Assembly (NCBI RefSeq): GCF_964340395.1
Contig: NC_135554.1
Span: forward strand, 620,001 to 684,000
Source of the DNA: Glandiceps talaboti
Taxonomy: Eukaryota; Hemichordata; Enteropneusta; Spengelidae
Reading direction: 5' to 3'
Length of the DNA: 64,000 nt
Shown piece after piece: positions 11,258 through 23,441 of this stretch. Made by a program: the position numbers and the translations under genes. The notes beneath the pieces were generated by a model. It saw only the letters and a list, made by a program, of their open reading frames with translations. It did not search any database and was not told the origin of the DNA. Position 1 is the first letter of the stretch, and every line of letters starts with the position of its first letter.

Positions 11258-12315
11258 TAGCACCAATAGCATTGTAGCACAACTGTACAGTTTTGAAAAT
11301 GTTAACCCACATGGTGATCCATGCTAGGTAAAGGTGTTCATTTGCTGAATGATTATCCAGTTGCCTATCCTGCCCTGTAGTTATCTTTGCAATATACACG
11401 ACCATTTGGTTGTTGTTATGGGTGTGGTCATGTTGCCAGACATATTTGCATGCTTTTTTTTTGAATGTTTGTTCACTTGCCTGTTAATCCATTGTTATTT
11501 TTGCAATATATGTGATAAATTGACTCTTGCGTTGGGCTTGGTCTTGTTGCTAAGCATATTTGCATACACTTTTTGAATGTTTGTTCACTTGTCTAAGAAT
11601 CTTTTTGATATACACCATCCTTTGGCTGTTGCTACTGGCGTAGTCATGGTTGCTACATTTGCATACATTTTTTTCAACGTTTACTCACTTGCCTACCAGA
11701 TGATGTTATTTAAGCAAATATACTCACATTTGGTTGTTGCTAAGGGCATGGTCATGGTTGCCAGGCCCATTGTGTCAAACTGTTTTGAACAAAATCTGCA
11801 GAATCACACTTCTAGAAACATCACCACATTTCAGTTCACTGACCAAGTACTTTTTGAGATATAAATTTTTGACCAAAATTCTCATTTTTCACCTAATTTG
11901 CATATCACTGATTATATGCTTAATATTTCTTAATCTATACACCCCCAGATGTATGCCCATTAAATCTCAGCCCAATCTGCTTGGTAGTTTTGGAATTAAA
12001 CATTTTTTAGCCATCATTTGCATATTTCTTATGGAATCATCATGTCAAGAACAAATCATAATCTACACACCCCAAAGAACATTCCTGCTAAATTTCAGAC
12101 CAATCTACCCAGTAGTTTTTGAGTTTATTGACCAAAACTGATATATTTTTGACCTAAATCACATACCTGTTATGCCATCATTTTGCTTTGAACAATTTCC
12201 AAACTAGACACCAAAAAGTAATGTCCCCATCAATTACCAAAGACAGACAGACCGACAGACAGTTCGCCAAGCCTATAGCACTACTGAACCTTATCAGTTC
12301 AGTTGTGCTAAAAAT
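11258..12315 (+). mobile_element. HINE-like element, copy B, near full length
   Basis: It starts AGCACCAATAGCATTGTAGC and has about four diverged GTTGCTATGGG monomers. The 3' half follows with TTTGCATATCACTGATT and GACCAAAA blocks, then GACAGACA and the terminal hairpin at 12276-12310 (TAGCACTACTGAAC, 7-nt loop, GTTCAGTTGTGCTA). The 5' TAGCACAACTG at 11275 matches the hairpin's right arm in inverse. Confidence 0.8.
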
Positions 12316-12592
12316 CACAAAGGAAACCTGTGTGTCAGATGTACCTAGGATATAGATAATGGCTGGTAGCCAGCAAAATAAGAGACTACTTCACAATTTC
12401 TTGTCGGTTACTTTAAATAAAATTTTTTAAAGGTATTTTTGTTTAACAAGAAATTGCCCAGGTTTTTTTTCATTTTTAGTACCTAAATGGTACAGATGAT
12501 GGACAAGGTGAAGCTCAAATGTTGTATTAGTTGAACATTTTCTAGAAACAGTTAAATTATGTTATAACTAAGAATAATGATAGTAGTTTGCC
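12316..12592. other. No gene seen (12.3-12.6 kb)
   Basis: Spacer between HINE copy B and the Kolobok-like element. Nothing recognised. Confidence 0.5.
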
Positions 12593-12596
12593 TTAA

Positions 12597-13286
12597 AGGT
12601 GATTCAAAATGCTCACATTCACTATCGCTAATTTGCTAGACGACATGTTTGTGAAATGCATTCTGGTTTTAAAACTTTTCAAAAGCGTCTGCAAACACCT
12701 TAAAATGACCCTTTTTCAGTCACTTCCCTTCGGATTTACTTCGAGAGTTTTCGGGTATTTCCGGTCCCACCTAGTCCACGGGATTTTATGACGTCATAAA
12801 GAGACATGGATAGCACGTAGCCTATGGCGAGCGTAGTCACTAGGTGAACAAAACTCAACAGCATTGTGAAAAAATACATTGCTAGTGGTTGTAACAGACA
12901 TCAGTAAACAAAAACTACACTCTACATGTCTTATTAACCAACATTTACCGATATTTACTCACACTTTCTGACTAATTGGCAGTGTCTGTGGGTATAAATG
13001 CTAAAATATGATCTCCCCATATTATGGCAAAATAAATCAAAAACGGCTAGACTAGATATATATAAACACTTGTAATGTCGCGTGTTTCACATTCATTGAC
13101 TTTTATTTATCTGATTTTTTATTATTTGCCGACAAGAAGCATTACGATACCGTGGTGACGTTTGACGGCATCCCCGGGCCAAGGACGGCATATTTTAGCC
13201 CAATCGTACTCGCGTCGCCTTTTGAACAGTGCATTTAACAACAAAGTAAACATATTTCATCTCGAATAAATATACTAGCTATTAGA
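12597..13286 (+). repeat. Left long terminal inverted repeat
   Basis: Pairs with 14332-15007. The outer ~450 bp is very close to identical; the inner part has more indels. It contains a GTTTGACGGCATCCC segment and AATATACTAGCTATTAGA at the inner edge. Confidence 0.85.
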
Positions 13287-14331
13287 ATACCAATGGGAAA
13301 CTTCAAGAAGGCGTATCGGGACATGTGCCACACTATAAGTGTTGGTCCCATAATACACTAATTGATTCGATTTGCTCCGAGCATATATGGAAGTACGCTC
13401 CGAGTCATTGCATCATGTACATGTAAATGTAAATGGAACTGTGACCGACCTAATTTTGTTGTCCATATATAAAATGAGACTGACCTGCAAATTTTTCACA
13501 GTTTTCGTTGTGGTCTTGTATTGTCACATGTTTGGCTTGTGAACACAAGTTTACATCTATTATTGTCTAGGGCGTAATACTCTAGTCCGAGTCTGAAACC
13601 CATATAAAACCTAAGAAACTCGCATTCGGATCGGACAGAACAGAAGTAGGTCTCATCGACTTGTTGGGGACTCGAATTATTGCTTGTTTTTATCACGGTA
13701 TACAGGTGATTATTATATATCGGTAGAGGGGTAGTGTTGTCAAGTTTTGTGCAGTCACCGCGGCCGCGGCAGTAAGCTCATACTAGGCCGCCGATCAAAG
13801 CTGAAGCAGTGTATATACAATGTACGTATGGAATCGGGAGAGCACAGTGCACATTCGTGTCGGGTTAAATTTATCCACGTGTTGATGTAATCCATATTTA
13901 TCAATCAGATATATTGTAAAATTCTTCAAGTCGTACAGAAATAACGTCTCTAACTTCAAAACAAACCCTGAGAAACGGGACCGGACGTGGCTAGCCAAGT
14001 ATCTAGTTGCAGGCTTTCTTTCATAACCATGTGCTGGGGTCACGACCTTGATTGCCGACGTCAATATTGTCCAATCGTATTTGATATCATGAACACATCG
14101 CGATATTTGATTTGTTGGTTTCCTAAACTGTACACTTCGAATACCATGATTCGTTACAGAATTCTTCTAATGAATATTAAATAGGCATGTTGCATTGTTG
14201 CATTAAATTAAGTGATATCGGAAACCATACAAGTTTTCTTCCAGACGAGTTGCTAAAGTCATGTAAATGACAACACTAAACTCACGAAATTTCCTCAATT
14301 CTTTACAATTTTATTGCTGATGATATGGCAA

Positions 14332-15007
14332 TCTAATAGCTAGTATATTTATTCAAGATAAATATGTTTACTTTGTTGCTAAATGTGCCGTTCAAAAGGC
14401 GACATCAGTGAGTATAGTCGAGTATAGTGGGCTATAATATGCTGTCGACGCCATGCCTGTCGAAGATATTGTAATGCTTCTCCTCGGCAAATAATAAAAA
14501 AAAATCAGATAAATAAATTGAAACACGCGAGCGACATTACAAGTGTTTATGTATATCTACACTGTAGTCTATTTTGCCATAATATGGGGAGATCATATTT
14601 TAGCATTTATACCCACAGACACTGCCAATTAGTCAGAAAGTGTGAGTAAATATCGGTAAATGTTGGTTAATAAGACATGTAGAGTGTAGTTTTTGTTTAC
14701 TGATGTCTGTTACAACCACTAGCAATGTATATTTTCACAATGCTGTTGAGTTTTGTTCACCTAGTGACTACGCTCGCCATAGGCTACGTGCTATCCATGT
14801 CTCTTTATGACGTCACAAAATCCCGTGGACTAGGTGGGACCGGAAATACCCGAAAACTCTCGAAGTAAATCCGAAGGGAAGTGACTGAAAAAGGGTCATT
14901 TTAAGGTGTTTGCAGACGCTTTTGAAAAGTTTTAAAACCAGAATGCATTTCACAAACATGTCGTCTAGCAAATTAGCGATAGTGAATGTGAGCATTTTGA
15001 ATCACCT
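14332..15007 (-). repeat. Right long terminal inverted repeat
   Basis: Inverse of 12597-13286, with the inner edge at TCTAATAGCTAGTATATTTA. The inner part also matches about 20405-20585 in the second copy. Confidence 0.85.
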
Positions 15008-15231
15008 TTAATAGTGTCTGTTTGTTTATTTGTTGCACTGCAAAGGCATTTGGTGATTTATGTGATTGACTATTAAATAAGTTCAAAGCTTGTATTAATA
15101 GAAATACAGAATTTTACAAAAACAGAACAATAAATGAAACTTCAAGAATTTTAATAATAATTATAATAGCAAAACATTAGTACTGCTACAATGTGTGTTA
15201 CTGGTCAAAATGCATAAAACATTTTCATGCA

Positions 15232-17103
15232 TAAATTACACTAAACCTGCAGGATATTATGCATCAAATTACACTATACCTGCAGGATATTGTGTATCAA
15301 ATTACACTATACCTGCAGGATATTGTGTATCAAATTACACTATACCTGCAGGATATTATGCATCAAATTACACTATACCTGCAGGATATTGTGCATCAAA
15401 TTACACTATACCTGCAGGATATTGTGCATCAAATTACACTATACCTGCAGGATATTATGCATCAAATTACACTATACCTGCAGGATATTATGCATCAAAT
15501 TACACTATACCTGCAGGATATTGTGCATCAAATTACACTATACCTGCAGGATATTGTGCATCAAATTACACTATACCTGCAGGATATTATGCATCAAATT
15601 ACACTTAACCTGCAGGATATTATGCATCAAATTACACTATACCTGCAGGATATTGTGTATCAAATTACACTATACCTGCAGGATATTATGCATCAAATTA
15701 CACTATACCTGCAGGATATTATGCATCAAATTACACTAAACCTGCAGGATATTATGCATCAAATTACACTCTACCTGCAGGATATTATGCATCAAATTAC
15801 ACTTAACCTGCAAGATATTATGCATCAAATTACACTATACCTGCAGGATATTGTGCATCAAATTACACTATACCTGCAGGATATTGTGCATCAAATTACA
15901 CTATACCTGCAGGATATTATGCATCAAATTACACTAAACCTGCAGGATATTATGCATCAAATTACACTATACCTGCAGGATATTATGCATCAAATTACAC
16001 TATACCTGCAGGATATTATGCATCAAATTACACTATACCTGCAGGATATTATGCATCAAATTACACTATACCTGCAGGATATTATGCATCAAATTACACT
16101 ATACCTGCAGGATATTATGCATCAAATTACACTATACCTGCAGGATATTATGCATCAAATTACACTATACCTGCAGGATATTATGCATCAAATTACACTA
16201 TACCTGCAGGATATTGTGTATCAAATTACACTATACCTGCAGGATATTGTGCATCAAATTACACTATACCTGCAGGATATTATGCATCAAATTACACTAT
16301 ACCTGCAGGATATTATGCATCAAATTACACTATACCTGCAGGATATTGTGTATCAAATTACACTAAACCTGCAGGATATTGTGTATCAAATTACACTATA
16401 CCTGCAGGATATTATGCATCAAATTACACTATACCTGCAGGATATTGTGCATCAAATTACACTATACCTGCAGGATATTATGCATCAAATTACACTTAAC
16501 CTGCAGGATATTATGCATCAAATTACACTATACCTGCAGGATATTGTGCATCAAATTACACTATACCTGCAGGATATTGTGCATCAAATTACACTATACC
16601 TGCAGGATATTATGCATCAAATTACACTTAACCTGCAGGATATTATGCATCAAATTACACTATACCTGCAGGATATTGTGCATCAAATTACACTATACCT
16701 GCAGGATATTGTGCATCAAATTACACTATACCTGCAGGATATTATGCATCAAATTACACTTAACCTGCAGGATATTATGCATCAAATTACACTATACCTG
16801 CAGGATATTGTGCATCAAATTACACTATACCTGCAGGATATTGTGCATCAAATTACACTATACCTGCAGGATATTATGCATCAAATTACACTTAACCTGC
16901 AGGATATTATGCATCAAATTACACTATACCTGCAGGATATTATGCATCAAATTACACTATACCTGCAGGATATTATGCATCAAATTACACTATACCTGCA
17001 GGATATTATGCATCAAATTACACTATACCTGCAGGATATTATGCATCAAATTACACTATACCTGCAGGATATTATGCATCAAATTACACTATACCTGCAG
17101 GAT
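15232..17103. repeat. 33-bp minisatellite with higher-order structure
   Basis: About 57 units contain TACACTATACCTGCAGGATA followed by TTATGCATCAAAT. Variants are ATTATG/ATTGTG, GCAT/GTAT and CTATACC/CTTAACC. Because 33 is a multiple of three, one plus frame (HQITLYLQDIM units) stays open for over 600 codons. At about 16490-16910 a four-unit block (132 bp, one CTTAACC unit, one plain, two GTG units) repeats about four times. It lies about 80 bp beyond the SPATA6-like poly(A) signal. I see no sign that it is coding. Confidence 0.95.
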
Positions 17104-17179
17104 ACATGCATGGAATTAAATTTCATCTTTAAATTTGTGTCTGATTGGAATTAATCAATATATTGTACTAGTTTACATA

Positions 17180-17185
17180 TTTATT
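17180..17185 (-). promoter_or_regulatory. Candidate poly(A) signal of SPATA6-like gene
   Basis: AATAAA on the minus strand, about 214 bp past the stop codon at 17399-17401. It is the first canonical signal I noticed downstream of that stop. Confidence 0.55.
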
Positions 17186-17398
17186 AAGTTGTACAAATTG
17201 TATAAGACACTTCTGTGCCGTATGTAAGTTAACTTTATTCCAAATTTACAAACTACACGTACAAGAGCACTTAAAAGATTAGAAAGCAAAGTCAAAAATA
17301 GCCCTGAATAACGACCAGTAATAATCAATGAATATTGACCAGTCAACATATTGTATATTGACCAGTCTTTAAAGTAAAATTGACTTATTAAGTCAAAC

Positions 17399-17537
17399 TC
17401 ATTCAAACTGCACTTCCCTGTACATTTGTCTGTATAGCTTGTTCATAGTATCGTCAAATACTGCTCTGTGTGATTTTGTGGTCCACTCTGACTTGGCATT
17501 GGTCCAATGTTCAGCGTTATCAATATGGATAGAGAGA
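17399..17537 (-). CDS. SPATA6: SPATA6-like, terminal coding exon
   Basis: A 3' splice site (TTTTTCTTTCAG) precedes the exon. One base completes a Ser codon from the previous exon; then 45 codons and TGA follow. The protein reads LSIHIDNAEHWTNAK, then EWTTKSHRAVFDDTMNKLYR and QMYREVQFE. The pattern EHWTN, KSHR..F...M.KLYR matches the C-terminus of vertebrate SPATA6 as I remember it (EYWSN, KSHRPIFENSMDKMYR). In mouse, SPATA6 is needed to build the sperm connecting piece (head-tail junction). The exon boundary phase agrees with the upstream exon. Orthology is inferred from recall, not from a search. Confidence 0.8.
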
Positions 17538-18401
17538 CTGAAAGAAAAATAAATCAATGTAATTGTATCATCAATTTGTCTTCAAACAAACCTAAATTCA
17601 AAATTATGTAAATTTTCAGGAAGAGTTTTAACGTGAAATACACAAACAAATACACACTATACTGTACTGAACCTCAACCTGATGGTGTACAAATTTTCTC
17701 AGTTTGTTTTGTTTTGTTTCTAATGACAGATAAATACATATAATCACATACAAAATCTGACAGTAATTCCTCCGTCTGCCATATTAATTAGATACATTTC
17801 ATATTGCATTGTGTACAGTCATTGTACGCTGCAAATATTATCCACAGCTACATGTACTATAAAACAAATGTGCATGTGCACACGCACACACACACACACA
17901 CACACAAATCTACAAACATGTACAATTTCTAAATTACATGTACCAATATTGCAGATTTACCACACATACAAATTTAAAGGCAATAATAAAGTGTGTATGA
18001 ATAGAGTTGTCAGTTGTTGACATGGCCTGTCCCGATACACTGTTAATATCATTCATGCAAGGATGATGAGAAGTACAGCTAGGTTTTGTGTCAAGGTGAT
18101 AAATGAGAACAGAGATCAACTTTGTACATATTAATAAATATATTGACGCGCATATGTCCCATGTGATACGTCACCATTGTGTCTGGTTTGAAAGAAATCA
18201 GATATAATACAAGCATGTCTGAGAAATGACATATTACGTAAGGATGGATGGATGGATGGACGCACGCACGGCGCCACTTGTAGTATCGTCCCTCTGGAGA
18301 AGAAGCCCATGTTACATATATGTCACTCCCAAGTAATAGGTTGGAATGTTAGTTGAACAGTATATAACATGGATTACATATTTATGTATGGCATTATGTA
18401 C

Positions 18402-18520
18402 CTCCTATCTGGTTCAAAGTGTGACAGTTGGGATACATTAAGACGGTCACTAGCCAATGATGTTCTCAGGGCCTCAATGGAATCTGTGTCTACTTCGTTA
18501 TCATTTTCATCATCAGTTAC
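18402..18520 (-). CDS. SPATA6: SPATA6-like, penultimate exon
   Basis: 119 bp between acceptor TATACTCCAG and donor GAG|GTACAT. It starts in phase 0, is open only in this frame and ends with two bases that pair with the first base of the last exon. The product is acidic and serine-rich: VTDDENDNEVDTDSIEALR, then TSLASDRLNVSQLSHFEPDR. In vertebrate SPATA6 a similarly acidic, Asp/Glu-rich linker precedes the conserved C-terminal block. The 864-bp intron to the last exon holds only simple repeats (CA at 17878-17907, GGAT at 18243-18258). Confidence 0.8.
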
Positions 18521-18721
18521 CTGGAGTATACATGGGGGAAAATATCATTTGGAGTTTTAAAAATGCAATACCAATGAAGAGTTATTTTAAAAAGTAATTC
18601 CAAACACCAGTTTGTTACACTGGGCTCCATACACAGTGCTTGAATTGGCTAAATTTTTCCCCAATTTTCTGACATTGATCGGCTTCGTTCTTGACCATTC
18701 AAAGACATCTGGCTGCTTGTA

Positions 18722-20590
18722 TTAAAGGGGATTCAAAATGCTCCATACCACAACCTTGAAAAATGTTCTTTATACATCTCATAAAAAGTAAATGCAAAGC
18801 TGACTATTGAATACTGTATGATAAGTGAGAAAAAAAGAATTAAAATTGGCGATCAGCGGCGACCCGAGCAGCCATGACCTTACAGTTACACTCTCTATTG
18901 TTCTCCCTTTTGGGGATTATGATGTCATAGAGAGAACCATTTGATCTCAGTAAGTATAGTAAGCAATGGCAGACAGTTGTAATTCTGACTTTGATATTCA
19001 TCAGAATTAATCTCAGAGTGATGAATCTTCTTTCAATGATGATTTTACAATGTTCGATAGATAGATTTGGCTTTTATGTAGGTGTCATGTCCTACGATAA
19101 TAGCAACAATAGTGAAAATGCTAGTGATGTTGGAGAGTATACCGGGTTCAAGTTGATTGCCTATTCAGCCCTCGATAAAACTAGGAGCTCAACTACTGTT
19201 ACAAGTCGATATCAAAATGCCTCTAATGATATAAACTACAATGTACTGACTAGTAATAATTCGAATCAAGTATAAGGTTTCGATTGTTGATTCTTTCCAG
19301 TCGCAGAAGTTGATTGCTACTAAAGTTCAGTGGTTTTGCAGTAGAGGCCTTTGACTTCCTTGGCGAAACAAAAAATGAGTCCGACCTAATTTTGTTGTCC
19401 ATATATAAAATGAGAGTGACCTGTAAATGTTTCACAGTTTTCGTTGTGGTCTTGTATTATCACATGTTTGGCTTGTGAACACAAGTTTATATCTATTATT
19501 TTTGGCCAGGGCTGGCTAGGGCGCGATACTCTAGTCCAAGTCTGAGACCCATGGGACTTCTTGGGGACTCCAATTATTGCGTGTTTTTATCACGATGTAC
19601 AGGTGATTATTATATATTTGATTATCGGTAGGTGGGTAGTGTTGTCAAGTTTTGTTTCGCTGGCTGTCACTGAGGTCGCGGCAGTATACGTAGGATAGTT
19701 CCCCCAATCAAAGCTGAAGTAGTGTATGTATGAACTCGGAGAGCACACTCGGGTTTAATTTATCCACATGATATAATTATATTTATCAATTATATATATT
19801 GCAAAATTCTCAAAGTCGTACAGAAATAATGTCTCCAACATCAAAACAAACAGAAATTGGACTGAACGTGGCTAAAATCTAGTTGCAGGCTTTCTCTCAT
19901 AACCTGCTGGGGTCACGACCTTGATTGCTGACGTCAATATTGTCCAATCATATAGAATATCATGAACACATCGCGATATTTGATTTGTTGGTTTCCTAAA
20001 CTGTATACTTCGGATACCATGATTCGTTACAAAATTCTTCTAATGAATATTAAATAGGCCTGTTGTATGAGGTGATATCACAACAAGGGAAACCATACAA
20101 ATTTTCTTCCAGACGAGTTGCTAAAGTCATTAAATGACAAACGAAACTCATGAAATTAAGTAATTCTTTACAATTTATTGCTGATAATAAAATCAGGTTA
20201 ATAAACCTTCGTTGACGTCATTTTCATCGAAATTTTGCAAGTAACTTATATGAACCTCGGCTTTTGAGTGGTACACAGTGCTATTTACATGAAACGAATT
20301 GGAACATGCTTCCATAAGTGCTTGGAGCAAATCAATCAAGTAATGAATTATGGAACCAACAAATATAATGTGGCACTGCATGTCCTGATCCCTTGAAGTT
20401 ATTCTAATAGCTAGTATATTTATTTGAGATGAAATATGTTTACTTTGTTGCTAAATGCGCCGTTCAAAAGGCGCCATTTAGCGAGTATGATTGAGCTAAA
20501 ATATGCTGTGCGATCCCGGGATGCCGTCGACGTGTCATGACGGTATTGTAATGCTTCTTGTCGGCAATGATGATACAAAATCAATTAATT
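18722..20590. mobile_element. Second Kolobok-like copy, diverged and 3' truncated
   Basis: TTAA at 18722-18725 is followed by AGGGGATTCAAAATGCTC, close to the 12597 terminus. Sequence from 19380 to 20190 matches the core of the first copy (13440-14335; for example TTTTGTTGTCCATATATAAA). From 20405 to 20585 it matches the inner right TIR. A ~200-bp segment (20197-20395) is absent from the first copy. The left 600 bp is unique to this copy and holds broken frames: MADSCNSDFDIHQN, stop, SQSDESSFNDDF, and downstream SDVGEYTGFKLI. These may be remnants of a transposon protein. The far right end is missing. Confidence 0.65.
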
Positions 20591-20594
20591 GACA

Positions 20595-21150
20595 AAACTA
20601 GATTTCATTAAGAACTATAGTATCTCTGTATGATCAATATCTGTTGAAAGTTTCATCATATTTGGCAGTCTTTGGTATAGGCTCTAATTGCCAAAGTTCA
20701 TTAATTATGCAAATAAGTAACTAATTGGCAGCACTAAATTTTATCAAGAACTATCATATCTCTATGATCAATTTCTGTTGCAAGTTTCATCAAATTTGGC
20801 GGTCTTTCTTGGTATAGGCCCTAATTGCCAAAGTTCATCAATTATGCAAATGAGTAATTACTTGACAGCACTTAATTTCTGTAAGAACGTTCATATCTCT
20901 GTATGATCAATATCTGTGACAAGTTTTATCAAATTTGATAAAGCCATTCTGAATGCATAACCCAAGTTTATACAAACATTCATTAATTATGCAAATTAGC
21001 TCTTAATTAACTTGACACAAGTTAATGTCTTTTAGTGCTCTTATATCTTTGTATGATCCGTAGATGTAGCAAGTTTTGTTGAATTTGGTGCAGCTGTTAT
21101 GCATATATAGCCCCGTATTTATAAATCATTAATTATGCAAATCATTAATT
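20595..21150 (+). repeat. Degenerate ~135-bp tandem repeats
   Basis: Four imperfect units share ATATCTCTGTATGATCAATA, AAGTTTCATCAAATTTGG and TTAATTATGCAAAT. The style resembles the 3' half of the HINE-like elements, but the sequence differs. Confidence 0.75.
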
Positions 21151-21185
21151 ATGCAAGTCACTCCCACCAAAAACTAATCAGTGCT

Positions 21186-21690
21186 AAGTTACAGCCAGCT
21201 CCCTGTAGCGTAGTGGTTAGTGCACAGGATTAGCAGTTGGGAGGTCACTGGTTCGAATCCCACTGGAAACGAGGAATTTTTCTGTAACCGACCCAAACCC
21301 AGGGTGAGTGTTCTACAGACTCAATGGGTAGGCTGTATCACTCAGCCGTGTCTCACTCACAAGATGAGTGCAAATTTGGGGGGACTCCTGGAGTTATGAC
21401 TCGAAAAGTCAGGGACGATTACTCACACAGAGCCCGCAGGTGCTATGTTTGCCGGGCCTGGGTGACTCTGGGATAGCCTGTAGACTGACTGGGAAAGCCT
21501 TGACAGTTCCACAGCAACGTGATATAGAGCGTGCAACATAGCCCTGTCATGTAGTCATAAACCCGAATGGATCTCCGTAGCATTTGTGTGTGTTTGTTTG
21601 TATTTGTCTGCATAACAGAAAATTGCTGGGAGGAATTCCCAGCACAAAAATTAAAAAAAAAAAAAAAAAAAAAAAACAACTTACAGCCTG
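21186..21690 (+). mobile_element. tRNA-derived SINE with poly(A) and target duplication
   Basis: The body is 21199-21677. The head has a pol III box A (TAGCGTAGTGGTTAGTGCAC) and box B (GGTTCGAATCC), about 35 bp apart as in tRNA genes. A ~400-bp tRNA-unrelated body follows, then an A tract at 21653-21676. Flanking AAGTTACAGCCAG (21186-21198) and AACTTACAGCCTG (21678-21690) match at 11 of 13 bases, so this is a retrotransposed insertion with a slightly decayed target duplication. It sits in the long SPATA6-like intron, antisense to the gene. The tail partner LINE is unknown. Confidence 0.88.
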
Positions 21691-23350
21691 ACAATGCCAC
21701 ATAGTAAATTGCAGAACATTTGCTTCATCAGTACTTTTTGAGATATGAGTGGAACAAAATTTCTACACAGACATTGCCAAAACATTACCTCCCACGCGGG
21801 AGCCAATAATATAGATTGTTATTAAATTTATAGTTATATGTCAGACGCATATGCGTTTAACCAAAATAACATTTTCAAGTCTACTGCATGTTTCCATGGA
21901 AATAGGTTTCCTATTTTAGACAATTTATGTTACAACAGATAGCACCAACTCATTAATGCCAAAAATAAGGATATTTTTGTATGAATTTTATATTTCTCCA
22001 TGTTTTATGTCAAATTTTGGAAAAAATAATCATATTATGGTGATTTTGGTTACCATGGCAACAGATGTTCATAAAAGACTCCTTTTTTGGACTCAGTATA
22101 ACAAACTACCCCAGGTAGGGTGGTCTATATGCAAATAAACTTTATTATTATTATTAAAATCATTATTACTGCATATTATCTAATTATTATTAAGCAGCTC
22201 TACCGTTCTTGTTTTTTTCAACTAACTGTTGCCTTGTATGTGGTTAATATTCATTTCTTTATGTCACAGACAGGAAGTATGTATTCTAGTTCAAAAGTAT
22301 GATATAAAAGTTTGTTCTCACATGGATGTATTCATGATCATCCATGGTCATGGGCAGTCTGTGTAGAAAGAAAATAGTTTCCTGTCTCAACAAAAACAGA
22401 AAGCAAAACACATGACTCCAACATCTATTACATTCCCACTGTGTTCAGACAATAAAATTGCTTCTACCTATCTACTAAAGCAACAACTGTGGCAATAATG
22501 TGTTGCAGGATGATAGGATAACATCTTGAGTACGTTAAGGCACAGGGTAAAGGACCAATGATCAATTTTGTACTCGCGATTTTCCGGATTTCTAATGTTA
22601 TTTTCTGTATATTTCAAATAAAGTTTTAAATACTGTTTCCTCTTACTGTTTTTTTCTATTTCCTACCTGATATCAATGTCTTATCTGAGTTTATCAGCTT
22701 TGCATTAATTAGCTTGCTAGAACAAACTCACTATTTGCCCAAATTAACGCATTACCCCGTGAGTGTAAACATCTACTGATCCGACTAAATGGTAATATTT
22801 GCAAATTTGCAACAAACATCATGTATTCATATATCAACCAAACAAATTAACATATGTTTTACATCTGAAATGTCAAGCTCCTCCCATCAAGGCCCGATTC
22901 TAGGGCAATATTCCAACTGTCAAACACTTCTGTACTTTATCCAAACTTTTGTTAAAATTCTTTAAATAATCCATTGTTTGATAATTATACAGGACAAGTG
23001 AAATAGATAATATCAGTTTTGTTGTATATCAAGGAAAATGTACAACAGGTTCAAAACTTTGATCAAACAAGTGACTCTGGGACTTTAAATGACATTTCAA
23101 TTCGATTGAATTTATAGATTCATAGTGCAGTTAGATTGGCTTGATGTCAACAAATAGCATGCATTTGACTGTTTTCAAAGGAAATATAATTAAATGATGG
23201 GAAAGAAGTGATTTTTGCGAAAGTACAGGCCATCCGCTGCAGACCATACTGTCAGATTGTACGTACACATACACGGAAGTGGAACTGGTGATGAATATTC
23301 ATGAGTATCAAGGTCAATTGCATATTCATGATATATTACGAAAGCCATGC
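21691..23350. other. Intronic, no gene seen (21.7-23.35 kb)
   Basis: AT-rich intron sequence with no convincing exon or repeat. Confidence 0.5.
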
Positions 23351-23353
23351 CTT

Positions 23354-23441
23354 AAGGGAAGGCAGATATATCAAGTGTATCATAATTATGCGTTAGGACG
23401 TGCTACGCCGGGTAAAGACGAGTGAAGATGATAAAGGACGA
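23354..23441 (+). repeat. Left arm of distant inverted repeat
   Basis: GGGAAGGCAGATATATCAAG and the next ~65 bp (GCGTTAGGACG, GCCGGGTAAAGAC) are repeated in inverse at 27588-27675. The arms are about 80% identical by eye and 4.2 kb apart. They could bound an old DNA transposon, or be two opposite copies of a short repeat. ATGAATATTCAT motifs surround this arm. Confidence 0.7.

Larger units (their letters stand above)
12593..15011. mobile_element. Kolobok-like DNA transposon with ~690-bp TIRs
   Basis: TTAA flanks both ends (12593-12596 and 15008-15011). The element begins AGGTGATTCAAAATGCTC and ends with the inverse. The inverted repeats run from 12597 to about 13286 and from about 14332 to 15007; an identical 60-codon frame sits in each arm. 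TTAA duplication with purine-rich RRGG termini is known for Kolobok (piggyBac also uses TTAA but starts CCC). The ~1-kb core has only short broken frames, such as FKKAYRDMCHTISVGP near 13300, and no recognisable transposase, so this is probably non-autonomous. Confidence 0.75.

Noticed and set aside
12609-14995. Duplicate 60-codon gene in opposite orientations
   Set aside because: The two identical frames are simply the two terminal inverted repeats of the Kolobok-like element.
15195-17154. Plus-strand frames of 137-631 codons with 11-residue repeats
   Set aside because: Period 33 is a multiple of three, so any stop-free unit stays open. Three frames are open over parts of the array, which argues against coding.
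21199-21270. Functional tRNA gene
   Set aside because: Pol III boxes are present but the acceptor stem does not close, and the sequence continues into a 400-bp body with poly(A) and target duplications. It is a SINE head.
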